A stretch of 17,235 bases of DNA from CAYNJF01 sp964397555 (GTDB lineage: Bacteria; Pseudomonadota; Gammaproteobacteria; Berkiellales; Berkiellaceae). Location of the stretch: contig CAYNJF010000045.1 in assembly GCA_964397555.1 (NCBI GenBank), forward strand, positions 1-17,235. Reading direction: 5' to 3'. Numbering within the stretch: the first letter of the stretch is position 1; each line of letters begins with the position of its first letter. A model generated the notes under the pieces. The model saw only the letters and a list, made by a program, of their open reading frames with translations. It was not told the DNA's origin and made no database searches. The position numbers and the translations under genes were made by a program. Of this stretch, positions 7,596-13,619 are shown one piece after another.

Positions 7596-7889
7596 ATGAA
7601 ATATTCAAGCCCCTTTATCGCCGCAAGTCTGGCTTCATTGATGCTGATGACCCCATCGGTTGGGTTAGCTAATGAGGGCAATCAAGAGTTGCGACAACAG
7701 TTAAAATCCATGAGTCAGGAACAAAGAGCTGCATTTCGTGAGCAAGTTCGCGACCGGTGGCAGGCATTAACCCCTGAGCAAAAACAAGCGTTTAAGGATA
7801 AAGTCGATGCCAAATCGAAAGAATCTGATCGACGTTACATTAAAGCCTATGGCATGCACTTGCTCAAAAACGGAGAAATCAGTCCATAA
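7596..7889 (+). CDS. Secreted DUF3106-like protein, first gene of sigma operon
   Basis: The product has 97 residues. A strong AGGAGA lies 7 nt before the ATG. Residues 1-25 form a typical Sec signal peptide (MKYSS, a hydrophobic core, then GLA before NEG), so the mature protein of about 72 residues should be periplasmic. It consists of charged helices with paired motifs, MSQEQRAAFREQ (39-50) and LTPEQKQAFKDK (58-69), the (L/M)(S/T)xEQ(R/K) pattern seen in DUF3106 and loosely in Spy/CpxP-like proteins. The gene is 8 bp ahead of the ECF sigma gene, so they are probably cotranscribed. By analogy with similar operons it may be a periplasmic partner in metal or envelope stress sensing. This is inference, since it lacks an obvious metal site of its own. 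Confidence 0.8.
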   Translation: MKYSSPFIAASLASLMLMTPSVGLANEGNQELRQQLKSMSQEQRAAFREQVRDRWQALTPEQKQAFKDKVDAKSKESDRRYIKAYGMHLLKNGEISP

Positions 7890-7897
7890 GAGGCCCT

Positions 7898-8425
7898 ATG
7901 CATGAGGACAACGATGATGAATGGATGCGTCGCATCGCTCAAAAAGATCGGCAAGCCTTTGATAGGCTTGTCCGAGCTTACCATAACGCAGGGTATGGCT
8001 ATTTACTGCGAATGGGTCTCCAACGTGCTCAAGTGGAGGATATAATGCAAGAAGGATTTATCAAAGTTTGGCAAAACGCACATACGTTTAAGATAGGACA
8101 ACCTTTTGCCCCCTGGTTTTACACGATTTTACATCATCTGGCGTGCGATGGATTCAAAAAGCAAGCCTTACTCCCTCTAGAAAAAGAACCACAAGGGCAT
8201 GACCGTCCTGAGGATTTGTTGACTCAAACCCAACACCACCAAGCCATTGGTCATCATATAAAGCGTTTAAATGAGCAAGAAAAAAATGCGTTTGTTTTGT
8301 TTTACTATCAGAACATGAGCATTCAACAGATAAGCCAAATTCTTGACATCAAGCCTTCCACCATTGAAGTCACTTTATACCGTGCCCGAGAGAAACTTAA
8401 AGCTTGGTTAAAGGGGGTAAAATGA
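7898..8425 (+). CDS. ECF-family RNA polymerase sigma factor
   Basis: The 175 residues are a normal length for group IV (ECF) sigma factors. Region 2 spans about 17-90, with the helix VEDIMQEGFIKVWQN (46-60) and the -10-recognition segment APWFYTILHHLACDGFKKQ (71-89). Region 4 spans about 121-170, with a helix-turn-helix at MSIQQISQILDIKPSTIEVTLYRARE (140-165; key residues I142, I146, S154, V158, Y161, R162, R164). The start is the ATG at 7898 with AAGAGG just upstream. Its stop overlaps the ATG of the next gene (ATGA), the classic coupling of sigma and anti-sigma. The following anti-sigma and metal-sensor-like genes suggest a CnrH-type factor released by a periplasmic signal. Its own target promoter cannot be read with confidence upstream of 7596. 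Confidence 0.93.
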   Translation: MHEDNDDEWMRRIAQKDRQAFDRLVRAYHNAGYGYLLRMGLQRAQVEDIMQEGFIKVWQNAHTFKIGQPFAPWFYTILHHLACDGFKKQALLPLEKEPQGHDRPEDLLTQTQHHQAIGHHIKRLNEQEKNAFVLFYYQNMSIQQISQILDIKPSTIEVTLYRAREKLKAWLKGVK

Positions 8426-8811
8426 ATAAGTTATTGCTTTTAAAACAACTGTTAACGTATGGCACCCACCCTAAACGTTGGCCTAAACAGCAATCGAGTG
8501 AACTTGCAGCATTCGTTTCAGCTCCAGATGACTATCATAAACGCATACAATTTGAACAAGAATTTGATAAGTTATTGGACCAGGAGCCAAACTGTGTCCC
8601 TGAACTTGAGCGCACATCCTACTACCGAGCTCTCAACCATGAATTAGATGTTTTGAGTGCTTTTGACAAGGCACTGGTGATCACCAAAACCAAAGTTGCC
8701 GCCCTTGTCTTGGCATTTGGTTTAGGCTTTGGGGCAAGCGCCTTGAGTCCAGAATCCATGGATGACATCGACTTCATGGCGCAATCGATAGAAGAACAGG
8801 ACTGGCTATGA
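8422..8811 (+). CDS. Putative anti-sigma factor, one membrane span
   Basis: I place the start at ATG 8422, which overlaps the sigma stop and is preceded by AAGGGGG. A TTG further upstream is in frame but would bury the ribosome binding site. The product has 129 residues: a cytoplasmic helical part (1-85), one hydrophobic helix (91-108, VAALVLAFGLGFGASAL) and a short acidic periplasmic tail (ESMDDIDFMAQSIEEQDWL-like residues). The size, topology and position straight after an ECF sigma factor fit a CnrY-type anti-sigma factor, which holds the sigma factor at the membrane. I see no ZAS zinc motif (HxxxCxxC). The assignment rests mainly on context. Its stop overlaps the start of the next gene, also by ATGA. 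Confidence 0.75.
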   Translation: MNKLLLLKQLLTYGTHPKRWPKQQSSELAAFVSAPDDYHKRIQFEQEFDKLLDQEPNCVPELERTSYYRALNHELDVLSAFDKALVITKTKVAALVLAFGLGFGASALSPESMDDIDFMAQSIEEQDWL

Positions 8812-9203
8812 AAGCAAATACCAAAATAACGGGTGTACTAGCCGCATCGATTATCCTGAACGTATTTCTTTTAGGGTATTTGATAGGTGAAAAACCATGG
8901 CAATCTAAGCCTTTAGTGAAAGGCCCTTTGATGGAGCAAAGAGATCCCCCTCCTCAGATGAGAAAACTCCAACAATCCATACAACATTTGCGAACCGAAA
9001 TCGCGCAAGAGCTTCGAAAGAGCGATCTGGATCAAACGAGACTAGAGACTCTGTTTGCTCAAATGCATCAATTACGGGCGCAGGCAGGAGCAAAGAGCCA
9101 TCAACATATGCTTAAAAAGATACAGAGCATGCCCTACGACAAACGAGTCAAGCTAGCCGATCGCATTGAAAAGGGCCATAGACCACCTCGACCCAGGCGC
9201 TAA
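8808..9203 (+). CDS. Periplasmic metal-sensor-like protein (Spy/CnrX type)
   Basis: The product has 131 residues. An uncleaved N-terminal membrane anchor (about 8-26) is followed by a linker rich in Pro and then a helical hairpin: QMRKLQQSIQHLRTEIAQEL (50-69) and DLDQTRLETLFAQMHQLR (73-90), then a helix with SHQHM (97-101) and a basic Pro-rich end. This is the layout of the heavy-metal-resistance (Metal_resist, CnrX/ZraP/Spy) family. His60, His87, His98, His100 and Met101 could form a metal site comparable to the His/Glu/Met site of CnrX, though positions were not aligned to it. The gene overlaps the anti-sigma gene by four bases and ends the operon. In CnrX systems metal binding lets the sensor relieve the anti-sigma factor. 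That role is inferred here from order and fold. Confidence 0.8.
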   Translation: MKANTKITGVLAASIILNVFLLGYLIGEKPWQSKPLVKGPLMEQRDPPPQMRKLQQSIQHLRTEIAQELRKSDLDQTRLETLFAQMHQLRAQAGAKSHQHMLKKIQSMPYDKRVKLADRIEKGHRPPRPRR

Positions 9204-9205
9204 TC

Positions 9206-9496
9206 CTAGCGGCTTAATCTAAGAGCAAGGTTATAGACCAGCGCGACTAAAAAGCCACCGACAAATCCATCGAGTAGCGCCCAACCAGCTCCTATGAATG
9301 AGCCGACCAAGGTGGCATCAAACCCTACGTACATGGAGCCGATAAGCGCAATCAAGGGGGTCTCCCAAGCCGTGTAAGTGGCCATAAGACCTACCAGCAA
9401 AACAGAAATCGACCATATGGTGCCAATCGAAAGCCCTAACGCTAATTTGCCAAGCGTGCAGCCTCCCTCACAACAAGCGCATGGGTGTTCTTGCAT
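9206..9496 (-). CDS. Small membrane protein, 'bacteriophage holin'-like, Cys-rich N-terminus
   Basis: The product has 96 residues. A strong GGAGG lies 9 nt before the ATG. Three hydrophobic stretches cover about residues 18-40, 46-60 and 63-92, with many glycines (LIGSMYVGFDATLVGSFIG, then GWALLDGFVGG). The pattern GS-Y-GF/Y-AT-VGS-IG-W---DGF-GG is what I recall for a family of small bacterial membrane proteins often labelled bacteriophage holin in databases, although they sit in ordinary chromosomal contexts. The N-terminus HPCACCEGGC carries four cysteines (6, 8, 9, 13), which could bind metal. The gene converges on the sensor gene with only 2 bp between stops. No phage gene is nearby, so a lysis role is unlikely. 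A link to the metal-sensing operon is possible but unproven. Confidence 0.75.
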   Translation of the reverse strand: MQEHPCACCEGGCTLGKLALGLSIGTIWSISVLLVGLMATYTAWETPLIALIGSMYVGFDATLVGSFIGAGWALLDGFVGGFLVALVYNLALRLSR

Positions 9497-9688
9497 ATCT
9501 TCATCCTCCTTTTCTCTTAGATGCTTGTAAGCAGGATAAGTTTCCAGGATGTTGTGACCTATCTTCCCAACGATTAAGCCTCAAATACCATTCATCGCAA
9601 CGCCCCTACCATTAGTAGAACTTAAATAGCCACATTATAAAGACTGGACTATGCTTGGGACACTTAGTTAATAGAAGGCCTTAAGACC

Positions 9689-9883
9689 ATGCGGTTAAAC
9701 TTATGGAATCGATTCACCCAACGAGTCGAACAGAAAATTCAGCAAGCTTCGATGAGCGCTCAAAACGCGTCAAGAGATTTCTCATTGCAATATGTAGACG
9801 GCTTTGAGAGTTCAGATGATACGCTTGATGTCGTATACGTTCATGCACTTCAATGTCAAACCAAAAGAGCAAACCTTCGTTAA
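9689..9883 (+). CDS. Small hypothetical protein, 64 residues
   Basis: The start is ATG 9689 with AAGG 10 nt upstream, inside AGAAGGCCTTAAGACC. The sequence has an amphipathic helical first half (residues 4-30, LWNRFTQRVEQKIQQ) and a hydrophilic second half with an acidic patch (ESSDDTLDVVY). There is no signal peptide and no membrane segment. I recognise no family. Support for a real gene comes from the intrinsic terminator whose hairpin begins inside its last codons and ends just after its stop. Alternatively it is a truncated remnant of a longer gene. Confidence 0.5.
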   Translation: MRLNLWNRFTQRVEQKIQQASMSAQNASRDFSLQYVDGFESSDDTLDVVYVHALQCQTKRANLR

Positions 9884-9921
9884 TCATAAAACAAGGTTTG
9901 CTTTCTCCCCCCCTTTTTTTT
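9868..9921 (+). terminator. Intrinsic terminator overlapping the end of the 64-residue gene
   Basis: AGCAAACCTT (9868-9877) pairs perfectly with AAGGTTTGCT (9893-9902), giving a 10-bp stem with a 15-nt loop. After a pyrimidine stretch comes a run of eight T (9914-9921). The left arm lies within the coding sequence and the TAA (9881-9883) falls in the loop, so translating ribosomes would cover part of the hairpin. Confidence 0.7.
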
Positions 9922-10001
9922 CCACTCATCATCGCCTACAAAACCACTTATCAAAGGGTTCACCATTCATCAGCTAATCAAGACCAGTCGGAGCCTAGCA
10001 G

Positions 10002-10030
10002 TTGAACAAGAAAGTCAACTACCCTACCAT
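10002..10030 (+). promoter_or_regulatory. Candidate promoter for the 92-residue membrane protein
   Basis: TTGAAC (10002-10007), a 17-bp spacer and TACCAT (10025-10030) match the sigma70 consensus at 4 of 6 positions each. The -35 lies in a dyad, AGTTGA (10000-10005) and TCAACT (10015-10020), which could be an operator. The match is moderate. Confidence 0.35.
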
Positions 10031-10070
10031 AATTCGTGTGAATTAACTTAAACCTAAGAGGGTAAATATT

Positions 10071-10349
10071 ATGATGGGATTAAATGAAGCATGTGTCGCT
10101 GCTGGTCTTTGTGAAGCCGCTAAAGTTGTCGATCCAACTATTCTTGAGCAACTTTCAAATGCAGTTGCAGAATATGCACTGCCTGTTCTTGGCACTGTTG
10201 CTGCTTTTGGTCTATTGGGTGCTGGTGCATACCAATTGATGAAAAATAGCGAGCAAGCTGCTGACGCTGTTGGAGCTGATAATGAACGTCCACGTCGCAG
10301 TAACGCAAACTATGAGCGTGGTGCATTTAAGAACATGTGTAATCGATAA
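10071..10349 (+). CDS. Small abundant-looking single-span membrane protein
   Basis: The product has 92 residues. GAGGG lies 8 nt before the first of two tandem ATG codons. Residues 1-35 are mildly acidic and helical, with Cys8 and Cys14. Residues 36-57 (ALPVLGTVAAFGLLGAGAYQLM) form one Gly/Ala-rich membrane span. The remaining 35 are hydrophilic with a basic patch (NERPRRSNANYERG) and a Cys near the end. There is no cleavable signal. Arg codons are all CGN and Gly is mostly GGT, whereas the large genes downstream use many AGA codons. Together with a textbook terminator this suggests good expression. The size and Gly/Ala-rich single helix recall small coat- or pilin-like membrane proteins, but I recognise no family and the resemblance is general. 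Confidence 0.75.
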   Translation: MMGLNEACVAAGLCEAAKVVDPTILEQLSNAVAEYALPVLGTVAAFGLLGAGAYQLMKNSEQAADAVGADNERPRRSNANYERGAFKNMCNR

Positions 10350-10363
10350 TTCTTTGTTATCGT

Positions 10364-10392
10364 AAAAAACCACCTTCGGGTGGTTTTTTTTT
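10364..10392 (+). terminator. Strong intrinsic terminator with UUCG loop
   Basis: ACCACC (10369-10374) and GGTGGT (10379-10384) enclose TTCG. The stem is extended by A residues pairing with the T run, and nine T close the element (10384-10392). It lies 15 bp after the stop of the small membrane protein gene. Confidence 0.95.
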
Positions 10393-10534
10393 GCCTAGGA
10401 CCAATACCACCCCTAGCGGTATTTAATCTCGTTGATAAGGGGCATCTGCACACATTCACTCCCCAAAAAAATCAATAACTTGGATTCCTTTCTAACCATT
10501 AGTCACCTCAAAAAAAGAGGCCATCTGAATTGAC
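10393..10534. other. Intergenic stretch with a weak hairpin
   Basis: There is no open frame of note. A weak inverted repeat, AATACC (10403-10408) and GGTATT (10418-10423), lies just beyond the terminator. Nothing else stands out before the promoter at 10535. Confidence 0.4.
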
Positions 10535-10564
10535 TTGCCCACTAAGCTAGCAAACTCATATAAT
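10535..10564 (+). promoter_or_regulatory. Candidate promoter with perfect -10 box
   Basis: TTGCCC (10535-10540, 4 of 6 to the -35 consensus), an 18-bp spacer and a perfect TATAAT (10559-10564). Transcription would begin near 10571, about 30 nt before a small ORF and about 230 nt before the 445-residue gene, leaving a long leader for the latter. Confidence 0.55.
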
Positions 10565-10601
10565 ACCAATCAAGCATGATATCAGAACCTATGAGGACGG
10601 C

Positions 10602-10721
10602 ATGAATACTCTTACGACACAAGGTTTCCAAAGACAAAAGCCCTCTCTTTATCCGATGCTCATGCAAACGCCATTAGGGACATGGCTAGGTAAGCGTTCA
10701 TTAATGCTGCCCATTATCTAG
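10602..10721 (+). CDS. Possible 39-residue leader or small protein
   Basis: An ATG at 10602 with AGGA 5-6 nt upstream opens a 39-codon frame ending in TAG. The predicted peptide is basic and slightly hydrophobic at the end (KRSLMLPII). It lies about 30 nt downstream of the expected start of a good promoter and 79 bp before the 445-residue gene. It may be a small protein, a regulatory upstream ORF, or a chance frame. The peptide matches nothing I know. Confidence 0.3.
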   Translation: MNTLTTQGFQRQKPSLYPMLMQTPLGTWLGKRSLMLPII

Positions 10722-10800
10722 TGACTTAAAAAAGGCACTCAACGCAAAACGAATCGTTTGCAAGAAAAAGAATGAACAAGAGAAGATAAAAAGGTAGAGT

Positions 10801-12138
10801 ATGATAGATGGCGCAACAACGAATCATGAAGACACAACGACAAAACGAAGTGCGTTTAAAAGGGTCTCAAAGCAAAACGATCAAGAAAAAACCGGTCAAG
10901 CCCCTGCTCCTGTGCAGCCACCTCAAAGACCGAAAACCCCCGTTCTAGCAGCTCATGCTCAATTGAGTCTGATGGAAGGTGACTACGATGGATTCATAAG
11001 CAATTTATTACAGCTTTTAGATAATATTGATTTCACACAACTCAATGACGTTGGCGTTCATGATGCCAAAATGGCTCTAAAATTTATCGAAATATCGACT
11101 CGAAGCGATGCTCCTGCCCAAATTCAGTTAGACATGGATTTAGAACGAAGAATCGATGTTTTCTTTAGGTTTACTCCTTATTTTCAAAGTGCGGCCCACC
11201 ATACTAGCTCGAACGATCGCCACTCAAAAATCTTTGCGAAAATGTATAATGCTTGGGTTGATACTCATTTACCTGAATTCATGGCGCTAGATGACGAGGG
11301 AAATCGCACACTTTTTGCTGCACTTAAAGATAATGATGGTTACAACAAAACATTGGCAAACGTTTGCTATCACGCAGCGAAAAAAGCAAGAGCAAAACAA
11401 GGAGAAGACTCAAGCACCCAAGCGATGCTAATTTTAAAATTCTATCTGAGCCTCACTGAAGATCTAATAGGTGACTGTGATTTTTCAAAAAACATCTGTG
11501 TTTTATACCTTGAGTATCTAGAGTTGTTAAACATCCATAACATTGAATTAATCAATCAAGAAACAGGAAAAGAGGTTGATCTTTGTCGCTCTCTTCATGG
11601 GAATTTTATGCACTTAAGACACAACTGCGAGCTTCCACAAACGACATGCTTAATCGATGCAGAGCTTGTCTATCATTTCTTACTTGATTACAAACACAAC
11701 CAAAAGATAACCTCTTTGCGCGCCGCGTTAGCTCGAATTGAGCAATTGCCAATCATCGATTCAAGCCAAACCATGAGTAGAGCATTAAACCCTGTCGTTA
11801 CGCTCACAGAGCTGAAGCTTATCATCATCGAAATTTTAAAACATACTCTATCCACTAGCCCATCAGAGGATAGACTTCAAGAACTACATAGCACCTTGGG
11901 AGCCATACTTCTCCGTGGTGGAAACACCTTTGCTGATCTTGAGCTGTTACGATGGAAACAGGTGCTACCCGAAGACTTTGAAGAAGCTTTTGAAGCCTCA
12001 TATGGTGAATACGAAGCACGCTTTAAACGAAATGCTGAACTCTTAGTTGACTATACAAATCAAACGAAAGACGCTGGTATAACTGCCTCACAAGAGACTA
12101 AGCAAGGGAACGAGCCAACATGCAAGTTAACTCGCTAG
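10801..12138 (+). CDS. Helical protein of unknown function, first of three large genes
   Basis: The product has 445 residues. AAGG lies 6 nt before the ATG. Residues 1-32 are hydrophilic and rich in Thr, Lys and Gln. Residues 33-47 are Pro-rich (QAPAPVQPPQRPKTP). From about 50 to 410 the sequence alternates amphipathic helices, such as MEGDYDGFISNLLQLLDNI (58-76), LILKFYLSLTEDLIGD (210-225), LELLNIHNIELIN (240-252) and LELLRWKQVLPEDFEEAFE (380-398). This is consistent with a helical-repeat (TPR-like) solenoid, though no canonical TPR signature is clear. There is no signal peptide or membrane span. The overall layout and the LLxWKxVL motif near the C-terminus are shared with the next gene. A free cytoplasmic protein or secreted effector are both possible. 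No catalytic motif is seen. Confidence 0.85.
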   Translation: MIDGATTNHEDTTTKRSAFKRVSKQNDQEKTGQAPAPVQPPQRPKTPVLAAHAQLSLMEGDYDGFISNLLQLLDNIDFTQLNDVGVHDAKMALKFIEISTRSDAPAQIQLDMDLERRIDVFFRFTPYFQSAAHHTSSNDRHSKIFAKMYNAWVDTHLPEFMALDDEGNRTLFAALKDNDGYNKTLANVCYHAAKKARAKQGEDSSTQAMLILKFYLSLTEDLIGDCDFSKNICVLYLEYLELLNIHNIELINQETGKEVDLCRSLHGNFMHLRHNCELPQTTCLIDAELVYHFLLDYKHNQKITSLRAALARIEQLPIIDSSQTMSRALNPVVTLTELKLIIIEILKHTLSTSPSEDRLQELHSTLGAILLRGGNTFADLELLRWKQVLPEDFEEAFEASYGEYEARFKRNAELLVDYTNQTKDAGITASQETKQGNEPTCKLTR

Positions 12139-12149
12139 GTTTCAAATTT

Positions 12150-12178
12150 TTGAATACATATACCATATTGGCTAGTAT
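12150..12178 (+). promoter_or_regulatory. Candidate promoter of the 434-residue gene
   Basis: TTGAAT (12150-12155), a 17-bp spacer and TAGTAT (12173-12178), each matching the sigma70 consensus at 4 or more positions. It lies in the AT-rich 64-bp gap after the preceding gene, and the predicted start of transcription is about 17 nt ahead of the ATG. The gene may therefore be transcribed on its own as well as by readthrough. Confidence 0.4.
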
Positions 12179-12202
12179 GCCCGTTTTAGGTGAGAATCAC
12201 TG

Positions 12203-13507
12203 ATGGCAATTACTGGAGCCCAGAGCGGACTTTCAAGTACTGTAGAAGCTCTACTGGGGCCAATCTTTGATGCTTTTGATCAAGGTGAGCACCAGCAAGC
12301 TTTTGATAAAATTGATGAATTGAACATTGATATTAACCAAGGAAAGTTCAGCGAAGTTACCAACCCCCTAATTCATCTTATCCATCGTATCTACACCATT
12401 TATCTAATAGATCAGAGCCCATTCGAGTGGTTGGATGAATGTCACTCGAGAATAAAAAGGATCCATTTGATGGATCCCATACGCACAGCATCTCTATACA
12501 GTAAATGGGTCAATCATCTTGGAGAGATATTCACCGAAGAGCTTCGTAGTCATACACGCGAAACGAACAAGCTTGCTCTTAAAAAGTACCCACAAGCACA
12601 GCCTGTCCTGTTGTCTGTTTATTATCAACTAAGTGAAGCTTATAAACACCAAGATTCAACATTATTTTCCCAGAAAAAAGAATACGATTGTCTCAATAGA
12701 GCATTTCGTTGGTCGCTGCTTATGCCCAAAGATAACCCAAGTTTAATGAGAAGCTATCTTGCCATGAGACTTGGCGATTTGCTCAGCTTAAAAATAGGGT
12801 CCACTGAAGAAGGGAAAGAAACCTACGTAAAGCTTAGTACGGTTATCTACGAGCATGCCATCCAATGGGCTAGATTGGAACAACAAACAAGTGAAAGTCT
12901 TGCTCTAAAGGCCACCATCATACATTGCTCGCTCCAAGTTCTATATTTGATAAGAAATGAAGAGACGAATGAAAGCAATTTCCTCTTTGAGAAACATTTG
13001 AAATCATTGAATGATTACTACATTGACGATAGCGACAACTTGTTATTAAGTCAAAAACTTGAACTGATTTTAGTCAATCTATCGCATCCTGAGAACAGTC
13101 AAAGGCTGCCTTTTTTAGTCGATGATGCCATCGAAGCCTATGGCAACCTTTACCTTTTGGGCAATAAAATTCACGCCATGGCCTTACTCCTTAAATGGAA
13201 AGATGTGCTGATAAAAGCCAGTATTTACCATGATATTAAACTAGACGCCGAGCTCATTGAAGTTCGCCAAGAACTTAAGTCACTCATGTTGAGCACCGCA
13301 TCTACCCTTCCCAATAGGGCACCAACACGAGCTCCCTCACCAAGCAGCCAAGTGGATCAACCTGACCCTGAAATCGATGGGATTCAACAAGGATTTCAAT
13401 CACTGCTTTGGAGATCACCCTCTACCAGTCGTTGCAGCACACCTGCACAATCTCCTTCCCCAAACAGTCTGAATAGAACCTCTCCAGTACCGCGCTCAAC
13501 GTATTAG
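12203..13507 (+). CDS. Helical protein with Ser/Thr-Pro-rich tail, unknown function
   Basis: The product has 434 residues. AGGTG lies 10 nt before the ATG. Residues 10-365 are amphipathic helices of TPR-like character: GPIFDAFDQGEHQQAFDKIDEL (19-40) looks like one helix pair, and further helices occur at 134-175, 185-200, 206-250 and 310-363. The segment ALLLKWKDVL (327-336) resembles LELLRWKQVL in the preceding protein, and the order of helices is similar, so the two may be distant paralogs. Residues 366-434 form a disordered tail rich in Pro and Ser, with at least six SP or TP steps (APSP, RSP, STP, QSPSP, TSP). Such tails are unusual for a bacterial housekeeping protein. There is no signal peptide or membrane span, and the function is unknown. 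Confidence 0.85.
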   Translation: MAITGAQSGLSSTVEALLGPIFDAFDQGEHQQAFDKIDELNIDINQGKFSEVTNPLIHLIHRIYTIYLIDQSPFEWLDECHSRIKRIHLMDPIRTASLYSKWVNHLGEIFTEELRSHTRETNKLALKKYPQAQPVLLSVYYQLSEAYKHQDSTLFSQKKEYDCLNRAFRWSLLMPKDNPSLMRSYLAMRLGDLLSLKIGSTEEGKETYVKLSTVIYEHAIQWARLEQQTSESLALKATIIHCSLQVLYLIRNEETNESNFLFEKHLKSLNDYYIDDSDNLLLSQKLELILVNLSHPENSQRLPFLVDDAIEAYGNLYLLGNKIHAMALLLKWKDVLIKASIYHDIKLDAELIEVRQELKSLMLSTASTLPNRAPTRAPSPSSQVDQPDPEIDGIQQGFQSLLWRSPSTSRCSTPAQSPSPNSLNRTSPVPRSTY

Positions 13508-13619
13508 GGTCCATTTAACCAATCATCTGAAGATAGCCACCGACCATCTTAAATTCATGCGTCTGACTCATAGAATGCGATATGATGAGTCAACGAAAAT
13601 TTTTCATGATGGAATGACT

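Noticed and set aside
9206..9496. Prophage lysis cassette
   Set aside because: The small membrane protein resembles proteins labelled holin, but no endolysin, spanin or other phage gene is near.
9714..9932. Minus-strand 72-codon frame opposite the 64-residue gene
   Set aside because: It reads through the terminator hairpin and poly-T tract; the plus-strand frame has the ribosome binding site and a terminator in the right orientation.
12203..13507. Calling the two helical proteins TPR proteins
   Set aside because: Helix pairs look TPR-like, but the canonical residue pattern is not clear enough by eye to name the family.
13557..13619. ATG 13557 as the start of the large gene
   Set aside because: No purine-rich sequence precedes it; ATG 13620 has GGA at a proper distance. 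The first is still possible and in frame.
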